A stretch of 64,000 nt of DNA from Spirochaetota bacterium (GCA_022703505.1 JAKLDN010000004.1:248001-312000); one strand, 5' to 3'; shown: positions 25,596 to 35,337, counted from the first letter of the stretch. Notes: generated from the sequence alone by a model not told the origin. A program made the numbers and translations.

Positions 25596-25646
25596 TCGGC
25601 GCGAGGATGGCCCGTCAGAATCGACGAGGCCGATAGGCTTCGTCGC

Positions 25647-25674
25647 CGCCATGCCGACTCCTGTCGGCATGGCG
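25647..25674 (+). terminator. Strong hairpin after lysS
   Basis: A 12-bp perfect stem (CCATGCCGAC with GTCGGCATGG plus two further pairs) with a TCCT loop, 52 bp after the lysS stop. It lacks a T tract, so termination would be inefficient or need Rho. Confidence 0.45.
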
Positions 25675-25733
25675 CGACTTATTGACGTCGCCCGGGTTCC
25701 AGGAGTCAACGTTCTCTGTCCTCGATCCTGCCT

Positions 25734-25764
25734 CACTCCGTGATCTCCGTGTCCTCCGTGGTGA
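25734..25764. repeat. CACGGAG-type intergenic repeat, copy 1
   Basis: Three tandem CTCCGTG-like units ending in CTCCGTGGTGAG. The reverse complement matches the element at 52388-52420 (CTCACCACGGAG...). It lies in the 272-bp gap before cysK. Confidence 0.65.
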
Positions 25765-25804
25765 GTTCGGGAAGCCTTTCGCCCGGCGCGGCCGGCGCCG
25801 GAAT

Positions 25805-25834
25805 TTGTCCGGCGCCGCGGTTCCTCCGTATATT
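25805..25834 (+). promoter_or_regulatory. cysK promoter candidate
   Basis: TTGTCC (25805-25810), 18 bp and TATATT (25829-25834), overlapped by a TATAAT 6 bp further on. A normal leader with GGAGGGATC before the ATG follows. Confidence 0.4.
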
Positions 25835-25867
25835 TATAATTCGGGTTTCGGCCCGGACGGAGGGATC

Positions 25868-26794
25868 ATGCGGTACGCGGAGAGCATTCTCGATCTCGTG
25901 GGGAACACCCCCCTTGTAAAAATACGGGCCGAGGGCGCGGCCGAGGGCGCCCGCGTCCTGGCCAAGCTCGAATTCTTCAACCCCTTTTCCAGCGTCAAGG
26001 ACCGGATAGGACTCGCGATGATCGAGGACGCAGAAAAAAGAGGAGCCCTCAAGAAGGGCTCGGTCATCGTGGAACCCACCTCCGGCAACACCGGCATCGC
26101 CCTGGCCGCCGCGGCCGCGGCCAAGGGCTACCGCATCATCCTGACCATGCCGGAGACGATGAGCGTCGAGCGCCGAAAACTCCTGGCGGCCTACGGGGCC
26201 GAGCTCGTCCTGACCGAGGGCGCCAAGGGCATGAAGGGCGCCATCGCCAAGGCCCGGGAAATCCTGGAATCCACCCCCGGGGCCTTCATGCCCATGCAGT
26301 TCGACAACCCCGCGAACCCGGAGGTCCATCGAAAAACCACCGCCGAGGAGATCTGGCGGGACACGGACGGAGCGGTGGACATCCTGGTTGCGGGGGTCGG
26401 CACGGGAGGCACGATCTCCGGAGTCTCCTCGGTGATCAAGCGGCGCAAGCCCTCCTTCAAGGCCGTGGCCGTGGAGCCCGCGGACTCCCCGGTCCTTTCC
26501 GGAGGCGCCCCGGGCCCCCACAAGCTGCAGGGGATCGGCGCGGGCTTCGTGCCCGCGAACTACGATCCGGCCGTAGTGGACGAGGTGATCCGGGTACGGG
26601 CCGAGGACGCGGGGACGGAAGCCCGGCGGATCGCCAAGGAAGAAGGCATCCTGGTGGGCATCTCCTCGGGCGCCGCCCTGTGGGCGGCCCGGGAGGTGGC
26701 CCGCCGGCCGGAAAGCGCGGGCAAGACCATCGTGGTCATCTTCCCGTCCTCGGGGGAGCGCTACCTGTCGACGTGGCTGTTCGGGGAAATGTGA
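25868..26794 (+). CDS. cysK: Cysteine synthase A (O-acetylserine sulfhydrylase)
   Basis: A 308-residue PLP enzyme making L-cysteine from O-acetylserine and sulfide. The PLP lysine is K44 in SSVKDRIG; the substrate loop [12 protein letters not shown], the phosphate-binding [11 protein letters not shown] and the C-terminal [11 protein letters not shown] are typical. GGAGG lies before the ATG. Its TGA stop is embedded in the first unit of a GTGAATAA repeat. Confidence 0.96.
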   Translation: MRYAESILDLVGNTPLVKIRAEGAAEGARVLAKLEFFNPFSSVKDRIGLAMIEDAEKRGALKKGSVIVEPTSGNTGIALAAAAAAKGYRIILTMPETMSVERRKLLAAYGAELVLTEGAKGMKGAIAKAREILESTPGAFMPMQFDNPANPEVHRKTTAEEIWRDTDGAVDILVAGVGTGGTISGVSSVIKRRKPSFKAVAVEPADSPVLSGGAPGPHKLQGIGAGFVPANYDPAVVDEVIRVRAEDAGTEARRIAKEEGILVGISSGAALWAAREVARRPESAGKTIVVIFPSSGERYLSTWLFGEM

Positions 26795-26905
26795 ATAAGT
26801 GAATCGAGAATGGGTGAATCGTGCGGAACTTCTTATTCACCCATTCACCCATTCACCCATTCACCCATTCACCCATTCACCCATTCACCCATTCACCCAT
26901 TCACC
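26791..26905. repeat. Tandem 8-bp repeat (ATTCACCC) with inverted arm, starting on the cysK stop codon
   Basis: A left arm of GTGAATAA/GTGAATC units begins at the cysK stop. After a short spacer it faces eight exact ATTCACCC copies plus a partial ninth (26835-26905). The arms can pair, giving a long hairpin. A sister element is at 60291-60363. The remainder of the 489-bp gap to rsgA (26906-27283) is GC-rich with no gene I can support. Confidence 0.85.
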
Positions 26906-27283
26906 TTCCACCCTTTACACTCCCCTCTCGACTCCGCTATACTCCCTCCCGGTCGCGCGGACCTGACCGCGCCCGCCGGGACGCCTGGCGTCCCCTATCC
27001 CGATCCGCCGGGGGTTTCTGTGGAAAAGGCCCTTGTACTCGCCGCCGAGGCCGCGCTCCGGGGGGACCGAGGATAAACGCCGAACCGCGCCCGGACGCCC
27101 GAGCGTCTGTGTAGCGCCCGTTCTCCGAACGCTCCCGCTCCCAACCCCTCCGTTCCCCCCTCGCGCCCCCGGATAGGATTATGGACCCAGGCTCGCCCCG
27201 GCACGCGCCGAGGCCGAGTGGTACCGGACGCCCCGCGCCGAAGGCCCGGGCGCCGTCCGAGCTCGAGAGGGAATACACCCATC

Positions 27284-28390
27284 ATGCATCTGGATCGCGA
27301 AGAGATACTCAAGGCATACGGCTGGACCGAGGGATTCGCCGAGGCGGCCGAGTCCCCGGAATTCGAGGGGCTGGAGCCCGCCCGGGTCCTGGAGACCCGG
27401 CGCGGGGCCTGGACGGTTCTGGCGGCCGGGGCCTCCGGCCCGGAGGAGTTGGAGGCGGCCGCCGCCGGCCGCCTTCTCCACGAGGCCGCGGCCCAGGCGG
27501 ACCTGCCCGCCACGGGGGACTGGGTCCTGGTCCGCCCGACGGATCCCGGCCGTGCGCTTATCCAGGCCGTCCTGCCCCGCAGGTCGAAGTTCTCCCGGAA
27601 ACGCCCCGGAGAGACCGAGCGGGACCGGATCGACGAGCAGGTGATCGCCGCCAACGTGGACTGGGCCTTCATCGTCGGAGCCGCGGGAAAGGACTGGAAT
27701 CCCCGCCGGGCCGAGCGCTACCTGACCCTGGCCTGGGAGTCCGGCGCCCAACCCGTCCTGGTGATCACCAAGGCGGACCTGGCGGAGGACCTGGAGACCC
27801 TGCTCGCCCAGGCCGTGGAAGCCGCCCCGGGGGCTCCCGTGGTCGCGCTCTGCGCCCGGGAGGGCTGGGGCCTCGAGGGCCTCGATCCCTACCTGGCACC
27901 GGGGAAGACCGCGGTCCTCCTGGGCTCCTCCGGAACGGGCAAGAGCACCCTGCTCAACGCCCTGGCCGGCTCGGAGCTCCAGAGGGTCCAGGACGTGCGC
28001 GCCGACGACCACCGGGGCCGCCACACCACCACGACCCGGACCCTCTTCCGCCTGCCCTCGGGAGCCCTGGTCATCGACACCCCGGGGCTCCGGGAAATCC
28101 AACTCTGGGCGGACGGCCAGGCGGTGGACTCCTCCTTCTCGGATATCGAAGCCTTCGCGGAATCCTGCCGCTTCCGGGACTGCTCCCACGACGGGGAGCC
28201 CGGCTGCGCGGTCCGGGCCGCGGTGGAATCCGGGGACCTGGCCGCCGAGCGCCTGGAAAGCTGGCGGAAGCTCCGGCGGGAGGTCGAGTTCCTGGAACGC
28301 CGGGGCGACCCCGTGGCCGAAGCCGCGGCCCGGGCGGTCTGGAGGACCCGGGCCCGGGCGATCCAAGCGATGGAGAAGGCGAGGCGCTGA
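27284..28390 (+). CDS. rsgA: Ribosome small-subunit-dependent GTPase A
   Basis: A 368-residue circularly permuted GTPase acting in late 30S subunit maturation. Order seen: N-terminal OB-like domain (about 35-110), G4 in VITKADLAED, the P-loop GSSGTGKST (about 214-222), DHRGRHTTTTR switch I, DTPGLREIQLW (G3), and a C-terminal zinc knuckle with CRFRDCSHDGEPGC. The ATG at 27284 follows GAGAGGGAATACACCC. Directly after the stop begins a GGTAGAC/GGTGAAC tandem repeat. Confidence 0.95.
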   Translation: MHLDREEILKAYGWTEGFAEAAESPEFEGLEPARVLETRRGAWTVLAAGASGPEELEAAAAGRLLHEAAAQADLPATGDWVLVRPTDPGRALIQAVLPRRSKFSRKRPGETERDRIDEQVIAANVDWAFIVGAAGKDWNPRRAERYLTLAWESGAQPVLVITKADLAEDLETLLAQAVEAAPGAPVVALCAREGWGLEGLDPYLAPGKTAVLLGSSGTGKSTLLNALAGSELQRVQDVRADDHRGRHTTTTRTLFRLPSGALVIDTPGLREIQLWADGQAVDSSFSDIEAFAESCRFRDCSHDGEPGCAVRAAVESGDLAAERLESWRKLRREVEFLERRGDPVAEAAARAVWRTRARAIQAMEKARR

Positions 28391-28422
28391 GCGGTAGACG
28401 GTAGACGGTGAACGGTGAACAG
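28391..28422. repeat. ACGGTAG/ACGGTGA 7-bp tandem repeat after the rsgA stop
   Basis: Two GGTAGAC and two GGTGAAC units follow the rsgA stop codon immediately. It resembles the GTGAAT family in size and position but has a different unit. Confidence 0.6.
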
Positions 28423-28508
28423 GAATGCGGCTGTCCCCCTGTGACCTGCACGGGGGGCGGCCGGATCAAACCCCGGCAAGTATGCTAGACTCGGGTCCGA
28501 GGACGGCC

Positions 28509-29252
28509 ATGGTCAGCAAGAGCCAACTGAAATTCTACGCTTCCCTGAAGGACCGCAGGGCCCGGGCCGAGAGCGGGTTGTTCATCGCGGAGGGGCACAA
28601 GGCGGTGCAGGAGGGGCTCAAGTCGGGCTGCCCCTGCGAGGCCGCCTTCGTGCGGGAGGGATTCTTCGGGGAGAACGAGGAGACGGACCGGCTCCTTTCC
28701 AACCAGACGGTGGAGGTGCTCGAGGAGCGGGACTTCCGCAAGCTGGCCAACACCGAGAGCCCCCAGGGGGTCCTGGCCGTCTTCGACCGGCGGGGCCTCC
28801 TGGCCCCGTCCCCGACGGAGCGGGACCTGGTCGTGCTCTACGACCTGGCCGACCCGCGCAACGTGGGTACGATCATCCGGTCCGCGGACTGGTTCGGCTT
28901 CCGCGACATCCTGGTGGGTGAGACCTGCGTGGACATCTTCAACGAGAAGGTCGTGCGTTCCACGATGGGGTCGATCTTCCACTGCCGCTTCATCCTGGCC
29001 GCCGACCTCGCCGCGGACCTGCGAGCCCTCAAGCCCGAGTACCGGGTGCTGACCGCGGACACCGGCGGGGTCGACTACCGAAACCGGAGGCGCGGCGGAA
29101 AGACGGCGGTCGTGTTCTCCAACGAGACCCGGGGCCCCTCGGACGCCATCCTGGCCCTCACGGACGAGAGGATCACCATCCCGGGCTTCGGCCGGGCCGA
29201 GTCCCTCAACGTGTCCTGCGCAGCCGCGATCATCCTGGCCTCGTACCGCTGA
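28509..29252 (+). CDS. TrmH/SpoU family RNA 2'-O-methyltransferase
   Basis: A 247-residue SPOUT methyltransferase. An N-terminal substrate-binding domain (about 1-80; FIAEGHKAVQEGLKSG) precedes the knotted SAM domain with DLADPRNVGTIIRSADWFG (motif 1), VVFSNETRGPSD (motif 2) and IPGFGRAESLNVSCAAAI (motif 3). It resembles rRNA-modifying RlmB/TsnR-type enzymes; the target nucleotide is not deducible. GAGGAC before the ATG is the likely ribosome binding site. Confidence 0.92.
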   Translation: MVSKSQLKFYASLKDRRARAESGLFIAEGHKAVQEGLKSGCPCEAAFVREGFFGENEETDRLLSNQTVEVLEERDFRKLANTESPQGVLAVFDRRGLLAPSPTERDLVVLYDLADPRNVGTIIRSADWFGFRDILVGETCVDIFNEKVVRSTMGSIFHCRFILAADLAADLRALKPEYRVLTADTGGVDYRNRRRGGKTAVVFSNETRGPSDAILALTDERITIPGFGRAESLNVSCAAAIILASYR

Positions 29253-29319
29253 GAGGCCGCCGGGCGGGCCGGCTCACGGCGGCCGCTCAAACCGCCCGTC
29301 CGGTCCCGCCCCCATTCAC

Positions 29320-31104
29320 CTATCCCCTATACAGCCGTTCGAACTCTTCCACCTGCCGCTTGAAGACCTCGATGCCCCCCAGCCAGAATTCCTTGCCCTC
29401 GATGTCGAAGCCCGCCTGACGGGTCAGGTCCACGGCGCTCATCCGTCCGGTCCGTACCAGGATATCCCGGTAGGCCGCCGCGAAGGACGGCCCCTGGCGG
29501 CGGTACTTCTCGTACAGCCCCAGGCCGAACAGGAGGCCGAAGGCGTAGGGGAAGTTGTAGAACGAGAGGTCCGGGGAATAGTAATGGCCCTTGACCGCCC
29601 ACATGTAGGGGTGGCGGCGGTCCTTGTCCAGGCCCTCCCCGTAGGTGGCCTCCTGGGCTTCCCGCATGAGGTCGCAAAGCTCCTCGGCACCCAGCTCCGC
29701 GGCGGGACGCCGGGCGAAGACGCTCTTTTCGAAGTAGAACCTGGAGAGGATGTCCACCAGGATCTGGCAGCCGTTCTGGAGGTTGTTCTCCAGGAGCGCC
29801 GCCTTCTGGTCCTGCGGCACCTCCTTGACCGCCTCCTCGAAGACCACGGTCTCCGCGAAGATGCTGGCCGTCTCCGCCAGGGTCATGGGGTACTGGGCCA
29901 GGGGGTGGGGGACGTCCTTGATCACCTCGTGGTGGTAGGCGTGGCCCAGCTCGTGAGCGATCGTGGAGACTTCCCCGAAGCTCCCGTCGAAGTTGCACAG
30001 GACCCGTGAGGCCTTCCGGTTGGGGAAGGAGATACAGTAGGCGCCCCCGACCTTGCCTTCCCGGGGCTCCGCGTCGATCCAGCCCTCCCGGAAGGCCCGC
30101 TCCGCGAAGGTCCCCATGTCCGGGGAAAAGGCCCCGAACTTCTCCACGATGAAGGCCCGGACCCGCTCGAAGGTCCACGGGGCGGGGGGAGCTCCCACGG
30201 GGGCGAAGATGTCGTAGAAGGCGCAGGCGGGCACCCCCAGGTATCGGGCCTTCGCCTTGAGGTAGCGCCGCCAGAGGGGAAGGCTCTCCTCCATCGCCGA
30301 GATCAGGGCGTCCAGGGTCCTGCGGGTGATCCGGCACTGCTCGATGGACTTCTCCAGGGGATCGGCCCAGCCCCGGCGCTTGTTCAGGGTGACGGCGAAT
30401 CCCTTGACCCCGTTCAGGGCCGCGGCCAGGGGCAGCTTCATCTGCTCCCAGGCCTTGAGCTCCAGGTCCCAGGCCTTCTCCCGGACCGCCCGGTCGGGGT
30501 CCGAGGACAAGGCCCGGAGCTGGACCGTGGTCTTGCGCTCTCCCGTGGCCTCGTCCCAGACCATGGCCGCGGTGGAGGAGACCTGCTCCTGAAGGCGGCC
30601 CCAGGCGTCCCCGCCCGCCCGGTTCAGGTCCTCCGCCAGGTCCTCCAGCTCCGGGGACATCTGCCGGGAGGCCCAGAGGATCTCCTCCCGGAGGTGGAAG
30701 GCGTATTCCCCGATCCCGGGGTCCGCGGAGACCAGGGCCTGCACCTCGTCCTTCCGGGCCGCCAGGGCGTTTCGGAAGAGGACCCCGGCCCGCTTCAGGG
30801 GCAGACGCATCTCCTCCAGGTTGTTCAATTCCGCCAGGGCCTTGGGATCCGTGGTGGCCGTGGAGTACCGGGTGTAGGCGTAGGCTCCCAGGGTCTCCTC
30901 CAGGGCGCCCGCCTCGGTCTCCAGGCGCAGGGCCTCCCGCAACCAGGCCGGGAAACCCGCCCCCGGGGGCGCGACCCTCAGGTGGTCCAGCAGGGCTTCC
31001 GAGAGGCGACCGAGCTCCTCCTTGTCCATCCGGTATTCCGGGGCCTCGAAGCCCGCATAGATCGGATCGAGGTTCCAGCGGGGCAGGGCATCAGATCCAG
31101 TCAT
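29320..31104 (-). CDS. pepF: Oligoendopeptidase F family metallopeptidase (M3)
   Basis: A 594-residue zinc peptidase cutting short peptides in the cytosol. The active site is [10 protein letters not shown] (HExxH at about 384-388) with the third ligand Glu in [14 protein letters not shown]. The helical N-terminal lid and conserved C-terminal [17 protein letters not shown] segment are typical. Its start overlaps the end of ndk by 14 bp. The stop TAG is followed at once by GTGAATGGG, a single unit of the 8-bp repeat family. Confidence 0.94.
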   Translation of the reverse strand: MTGSDALPRWNLDPIYAGFEAPEYRMDKEELGRLSEALLDHLRVAPPGAGFPAWLREALRLETEAGALEETLGAYAYTRYSTATTDPKALAELNNLEEMRLPLKRAGVLFRNALAARKDEVQALVSADPGIGEYAFHLREEILWASRQMSPELEDLAEDLNRAGGDAWGRLQEQVSSTAAMVWDEATGERKTTVQLRALSSDPDRAVREKAWDLELKAWEQMKLPLAAALNGVKGFAVTLNKRRGWADPLEKSIEQCRITRRTLDALISAMEESLPLWRRYLKAKARYLGVPACAFYDIFAPVGAPPAPWTFERVRAFIVEKFGAFSPDMGTFAERAFREGWIDAEPREGKVGGAYCISFPNRKASRVLCNFDGSFGEVSTIAHELGHAYHHEVIKDVPHPLAQYPMTLAETASIFAETVVFEEAVKEVPQDQKAALLENNLQNGCQILVDILSRFYFEKSVFARRPAAELGAEELCDLMREAQEATYGEGLDKDRRHPYMWAVKGHYYSPDLSFYNFPYAFGLLFGLGLYEKYRRQGPSFAAAYRDILVRTGRMSAVDLTRQAGFDIEGKEFWLGGIEVFKRQVEEFERLYRG

Positions 31105-31540
31105 GGCTTCCGTCCTCCCATTCCAGGATTTCGTCGGGCCGGAAGAAGAGCCCGATCTCCCGGGCCGCGCTCTCCGGGGAGTCCGAGGCGTGGATGATGT
31201 TCAGGTTCGTGTGCATCCCGTAGTCCCCCCGGATCGTCCCGGGGGCGGCCTCCTCGGCCTTGGTGGAGCCGCAGAGCTTCCGGAGCATCGCGATCGCCCC
31301 GTCCCCCTCCAGGACCATGGCCAGTACCGGTCCGGAGGTGATGTAGGCGACGAGGCGTTCGAAGAAGTCCTTGCCCCTGTGCTCCGCGTAGTGCGCCTCC
31401 GCCAGGGCCCGGTCGATCCGGAGTGTCTTGACCGCGCGGATGATGAATCCCTTCCTCTCGATCCGGGTTATGATCTCCCCGGCTACCCGGCGGGCCAGGA
31501 CCCCGGGTTTCAGCATGGTGAAGGTGCGTTCGACGGGCAT
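31091..31540 (-). CDS. ndk: Nucleoside diphosphate kinase
   Basis: A 149-residue enzyme transferring the gamma phosphate of ATP to other NDPs through a phosphohistidine, here H117 in [21 protein letters not shown] at the start and the [14 protein letters not shown] and GTIRGDYG segments are conserved. GGAGAG lies before the ATG. It is cotranscribed with pepF, which it overlaps. Confidence 0.96.
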   Translation of the reverse strand: MPVERTFTMLKPGVLARRVAGEIITRIERKGFIIRAVKTLRIDRALAEAHYAEHRGKDFFERLVAYITSGPVLAMVLEGDGAIAMLRKLCGSTKAEEAAPGTIRGDYGMHTNLNIIHASDSPESAAREIGLFFRPDEILEWEDGSHDWI

Positions 31541-31703
31541 GGACTCTCCTTTCCGGACCCGATCCCGGAAGGCGCTGGCGCGTTCCGGGGGGGGCCTGGG
31601 ACCATACTACACGCCCGGGAGGGAGGGAGCAAGGCGATTTTTCCCGGGGCCTCCTGGACAAGCACCGGACCGCGGTTTACCGTAGTCCCCGGCGGAGGTG
31701 TGC

Positions 31704-32039
31704 ATGGACAAGCTGACGATTCTCTGGACCAACGCGGATGTCGGCACCTTCGACAAGATGGTCGCCATGTACGCGCGGAATTCCAAGACCAAGGGCTGGT
31801 GGGACGAGGTGACCGTGGTCATCTGGGGATCCCCCGCCAAGCTCGCTGCGGAATCCGAAGTGGTCCAATTGAAGATCCGGGAACTCCTGCAGGTGGGCGT
31901 CAAGGTGTCGGCCTGCAAGGCCTGCGCGGACCAGTTCGGCGTCACCGGGAAGCTCACGGAGATGGGGGTGGAGGTGGTGTACTGGGGCGTCCCCCTCACG
32001 GAGATCCTGAAGGGCCGTGAGCCGCTCCTGACGATCTGA
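31704..32039 (+). CDS. DsrE-family protein
   Basis: A 111-residue single-domain protein of the DsrE/YchN-like fold: KLTILWTNADVGTFDKMV, WDEVTVVIWGSPAKLAA and VKVSACKACADQFGV, where the two cysteines form a C-x-x-C typical of sulfur-carrier members. It may act in sulfur or persulfide relay. The ATG at 31704 follows GGAGGTG. It lies 28 bp before the pyrophosphatase gene on the same strand. Confidence 0.85.
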   Translation: MDKLTILWTNADVGTFDKMVAMYARNSKTKGWWDEVTVVIWGSPAKLAAESEVVQLKIRELLQVGVKVSACKACADQFGVTGKLTEMGVEVVYWGVPLTEILKGREPLLTI

Positions 32040-32067
32040 ATGTATCGGGGGACAAGGGGGTGAAACC

Positions 32068-32511
32068 GTGAAGGTCTTCATCGAGTGCGAGCGGGGTTCC
32101 CGGACCAAGCGCACCTACGGCCTCGACCTGGAGCTGAAGCGGCAGTCCGAGACCCTCCTGCCCTACCCCTACCCCTACGGCTTCGTCCTGGGCACCCGGG
32201 CCGACGACGGGGACGGGGTGGACTGTTACGTCCTCACCGAGGAACCGCTGGAACATGGCCGGATCGTGGAAGTCGAGCCCGCGGGCCTCCTCCCCATGAC
32301 CGAGGACGAAGAGGAGGACGGGAAAATCCTGGCCGTGCCGCCGGGCCGGGCCCTCGACGAGTTTCCGGAGGCCGGGCGGATCCTCCGGGACTTCATCCTG
32401 GGGATATTCCGGAAATTCCCGGAGGTCCGTGTAGCCGTGGGGGACATCCGACCCCGGGAAGCGGCCCTGGAATTCCTGGCCGCCCGGGCGGTCCCGGATT
32501 GGAAAGAATGA
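32068..32511 (+). CDS. Inorganic pyrophosphatase-like protein (family I)
   Basis: A 147-residue protein resembling soluble family I pyrophosphatases: YPYPYGFVLGTRADDGDGVDCYVL matches the metal-binding D-x-D-x-x-D core, and EDGKILAVP the downstream Asp-Lys site. It is shorter and more diverged than E. coli Ppa (175 residues), but the key acidic residues are kept, so hydrolysis of PPi is likely. The start is a GTG at 32068 with GGGG upstream. Confidence 0.8.
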   Translation: MKVFIECERGSRTKRTYGLDLELKRQSETLLPYPYPYGFVLGTRADDGDGVDCYVLTEEPLEHGRIVEVEPAGLLPMTEDEEEDGKILAVPPGRALDEFPEAGRILRDFILGIFRKFPEVRVAVGDIRPREAALEFLAARAVPDWKE

Positions 32512-32522
32512 AGGAGACTTCC

Positions 32523-33017
32523 ATGAGCAAGGCCTTGATCGCGTACGTCACAAAGACCGGGACCACCCGGGAGATCGCCCTGGTGATCGAGAAAACCCTG
32601 AAGGCCGCGGGGGTCGAGGCCCGGACCTTGCCGATGTCCGAAGCCGGGGACCTGTCCGGATATGACCGGGTGATCCTGGGAGCGCCCATCAACGGCATGC
32701 GCCTGGTCCCCGAGGCGGCGGCCTTCGTGGAGGCCCACGGGGCCGAACTCCGTACCCGTCCCGTGGCCGTATTCGCGGTATCCTACATGCACGGAGCCGC
32801 CCGGGGGAACTGGAACCGGGCCATAGAGAAAAGCGTTCGGTCCGCGGCGGAGGCGGCGGGGGCGCGGACCTCGGCGATCTTCCCCGGCCGGGTGGGTTCT
32901 CCCCTGCCGGGCTTCGCCCGGCTCCTCTTCGGCGTCCCCCGGGACCTGAGCGCGGACCGGGTGGATCTGGAGGCCGTCCGGGCCTGGGCTGCGGAGCTAC
33001 CCAAGGCTCTGGGCTGA
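32523..33017 (+). CDS. Flavodoxin domain protein
   Basis: A 164-residue flavodoxin-like protein with the FMN phosphate loop VTKTGTTREIA near the N-terminus, then DRVILGAPINGMRLVPEAAAFV and VAVFAVSYMHG, as in the flavodoxin_5/HemG-type group. It probably carries electrons or reduces small substrates in the cytosol. AAGGAGACTTCC precedes the ATG; the pyrophosphatase gene ends 11 bp earlier. Confidence 0.87.
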   Translation: MSKALIAYVTKTGTTREIALVIEKTLKAAGVEARTLPMSEAGDLSGYDRVILGAPINGMRLVPEAAAFVEAHGAELRTRPVAVFAVSYMHGAARGNWNRAIEKSVRSAAEAAGARTSAIFPGRVGSPLPGFARLLFGVPRDLSADRVDLEAVRAWAAELPKALG

Positions 33018-33130
33018 TCGACACCCACATGGCCGCGGCCTACGCGGAAGCGGGGGTCGACCGCATGCTCACGGCGAACCCCTCGAACTTCCGGACCTTC
33101 GAGGTCTTCGACCTCCCCGGGTACGGCTAA
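33017..33130 (+). pseudogene. Remnant of a PIN-domain (VapC-type) toxin
   Basis: Directly after the flavodoxin stop, an in-frame segment reads DTHMAAAYAEAGVDRMLTAN, then PSNFRTFEVFDL and a TAA stop. That is the typical C-terminal end of a PIN-domain nuclease (last acidic helix, then T-x-N and the phenylalanine-rich strand). The N-terminal two thirds and any antitoxin gene are missing, so this is a decayed fragment fused against the flavodoxin end. Confidence 0.55.
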
Positions 33131-34404
33131 GTCCTCTCCGTTCCCTTCCCGGCACCGTGTGCGGCCAGGTACAGGGGGGCCGAGGCGGCGAATACGGCGG
33201 CCGCCGCGAACCAGACCCCGGGTATCTTCAAGGGCCCCACCAGGGCTCCGAAGGCCAGGGCCCCGGCGAGTCCCCCGAGCTGGACCAGCAGGGATGCCAC
33301 GGACAGGAGGGAAGCCCTGCGATCCGCGGGGATCCGAAGGTTGAGCACCGTGCCTTCCGGGGGGTTGACCATCCCGTTCCAGCAGAACATGGCCAGATAG
33401 AACACCGCGAAACCTGTTGCCGAGCCCTGCAGGGCCAGCAGGACGATGAAACCCGCCGTAGTCAGGCGGAGGACGAACAGCAGGAGATAGGGCGATATCC
33501 GGGTCCGCTCCAGGACCAGGGGAGATGCCAGACTGCCCAGGAGGGCCGCCAAAAAATACCCCGTGGATACCGCGCCGAACACCCAGGTGGACTCCGAGGA
33601 ACCCAGGATGTCCGCCAGCCGTGGCTGCCAGTAGGTCTCGACGGCGCTGAAGGCGAAGCCCCAGGCGATCATCGTGGCCAGGATGAGCGCGAGCTCCCGG
33701 CTGCCCGTGATCGCCCGCAGGGAGCCCGCCAGGAATCCGCCTACCTTTTCCCTCTCCCCCGCCCGGGGCGGCTCCTCGGGCACGGCCAGGATCACGACCG
33801 CGGCCAGGATCGCGGTCAGGACCAGCATGGCGATCAGGTTGCCGTCGTACCGGCCCGCGCCGGGCGCCAGGATCGACCATCCCATAGGGACGAAGCCTCC
33901 CGCCAGGGATCCCAGGGCCAGTCCCGCCGTATCCGCGGCGTTGGTCGCCGCCATGAGGCGGTGGAGCCTGCCTTCCCCCTCGCTCTCCAGGTATCGGTCG
34001 ATCAGCAGGGCCTCCAGGGAACCCGAGGACAGGGCCCGGGAGACGCCGTACAGGGCAAAGCCTACGGTCACGGACAGGAAGCCCCGGGACGCCAGCAGGG
34101 TCAGGCAGGACAGGGCGAAGAAGGCCAGGGATGCCAGGTAGACCCTCCTTCGACCGATCCTGTCCGCCAGGATCCCCGTGGGGACTTCCAACAGGATTAC
34201 CACCGCGGAAACGAAGGCCGCGCTGAACCCCAACTCCCCCAGGGAGAGCCCCTTGGACAGGCGGAAGAGGTTCGACACGGGCAGGATGAGCCCCAGGGAA
34301 CCCCACTGCAGGAAGCGGGTAGCGACGGCGACGGGCAGGATGGCTCCGGACCCGTCGCCCGCAGGATCGGGGGTCTTCCGGCAGACAGGTTCGGTATCAG
34401 GCAC
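33127..34404 (-). CDS. Major facilitator superfamily transporter
   Basis: A 425-residue 12-helix carrier. The signature loop between helices 2 and 3 is GILADRIGRRRVYLASLAFF; a central cytoplasmic loop rich in Glu/Arg (VPEEPPRAGEREKVGGF) divides the two halves. The overall pattern resembles DHA-type drug/solute exporters, but the substrate cannot be read. The GTG at 34404 follows AGGAGGGGTT and overlaps the end of the upstream gene by 8 bp, showing coupling. Confidence 0.85.
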   Translation of the reverse strand: MPDTEPVCRKTPDPAGDGSGAILPVAVATRFLQWGSLGLILPVSNLFRLSKGLSLGELGFSAAFVSAVVILLEVPTGILADRIGRRRVYLASLAFFALSCLTLLASRGFLSVTVGFALYGVSRALSSGSLEALLIDRYLESEGEGRLHRLMAATNAADTAGLALGSLAGGFVPMGWSILAPGAGRYDGNLIAMLVLTAILAAVVILAVPEEPPRAGEREKVGGFLAGSLRAITGSRELALILATMIAWGFAFSAVETYWQPRLADILGSSESTWVFGAVSTGYFLAALLGSLASPLVLERTRISPYLLLFVLRLTTAGFIVLLALQGSATGFAVFYLAMFCWNGMVNPPEGTVLNLRIPADRRASLLSVASLLVQLGGLAGALAFGALVGPLKIPGVWFAAAAVFAASAPLYLAAHGAGKGTERT

Positions 34405-35236
34405 AACCCCTCCTGTCCTGGATCCGGGCCCCGGCCTGACCGTTCCGCCCGATCCCGGGCATCCAGCCGACGACCCGTCGGATCCGGGCGAACGCGCCGG
34501 GCGTGAATCGCAGCTCCAGTTCAAGAGTGGAAAAACCGGGCGCTTCCACGGACGGTCGGGACCGCAGGCAGACACCTTTCAACTCGAAGTCCTCATCGGT
34601 ATCGGTCGGACGGAATTCAAGCACCGCACCGTCGGCCGGTATCGAATCGCCGTATTCCCCGAAAAGCGTGACACGCCGCGGGGTGAACGACAGGACCTTG
34701 AATCGACGCTCCTCTCCCTCCTCCAAGAGCAGTTGAAGATAGCCGCCCCCGAGCAGGGCCGACCGCTGTTCCGGGGAAAGTTCGATCTCCGGGGCCGTCT
34801 CGAAAAAGTCCCTGGATTTCTCCGTCTCCAGGAAGTATCCGACAAGCATCTCCTTGTAGGACAACGGGGACCGTACGAGTTCGAGGCCGAGAAAGCAGTA
34901 CGGCGAGACGGGCGAGGGCCTTCGAATTCCGGAAATCCTGCAGGTCAGGAAAAAGGCGTGGGGTTTCGATCCGTACGGCGGCCTGCAGGTCATAAAAAGC
35001 CGGTGGGACTGTCCGAGGTATCGTTGGAAAAACTCGGCTTCCCGCTCGCTCAGGACCGCCAGGAGCTCCATCCGCGACAAGGAAAGCTCGAAGGGTACGC
35101 AGGACACCGAAAAATCCCCCACCCTCAGGACGGTGTCCGACTTCACGATGCCGAGTTCCTCCAGCAGGGCCGGGGTAACCCGTATCGAGCTATCCCGGAG
35201 GTCCGCCGCCCGTTCGTTGACGACTTTCGAATCCAT
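34397..35236 (-). CDS. Uncharacterised 279-aa protein, possibly PilZ/YcgR-like
   Basis: The protein has no membrane segment. A first half (about 1-130) of beta-rich character (DTVLRVGDFSVSCVPFELSLSRMELLAVLSEREAEFF) is followed by a second half with basic RRFKVLSFTPRRVTLFGEYGDSI and ends with LELELRFTPGAFARIRRVVGWM. The two-domain layout and the ending recall YcgR/PilZ c-di-GMP proteins of spirochaetes, but the RxxxR and DxSxxG motifs are not clear, so this remains a suggestion. It is coupled to the MFS gene. ATG 35236 is preferred over 35317 because the intervening residues look non-coding; the ribosome binding site is weak. Confidence 0.55.
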   Translation of the reverse strand: MDSKVVNERAADLRDSSIRVTPALLEELGIVKSDTVLRVGDFSVSCVPFELSLSRMELLAVLSEREAEFFQRYLGQSHRLFMTCRPPYGSKPHAFFLTCRISGIRRPSPVSPYCFLGLELVRSPLSYKEMLVGYFLETEKSRDFFETAPEIELSPEQRSALLGGGYLQLLLEEGEERRFKVLSFTPRRVTLFGEYGDSIPADGAVLEFRPTDTDEDFELKGVCLRSRPSVEAPGFSTLELELRFTPGAFARIRRVVGWMPGIGRNGQAGARIQDRRGCA

Positions 35237-35337
35237 CCCATCGGCCCCTTCGGCATCCCGCGCAGGCTGTGATTTCGGAGTCGGCTCCAGTATGCCTGAC
35301 CGACGGTCGTCCGGCAAGCCCGGCTGGTTTGCCTCGA

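Noticed and set aside
26835-26905. CRISPR array or coding repeat in ATTCACCC units
   Set aside because: Perfect 8-bp tandem copies with no spacers; the open frames through it (Pro-Phe-Thr-His repeats) have no start context.
27018-27076. Short reading frame VEKALVLAAEAALRGDRG before rsgA
   Set aside because: Too short, no ribosome binding site, no family similarity; could be chance in GC-rich DNA.
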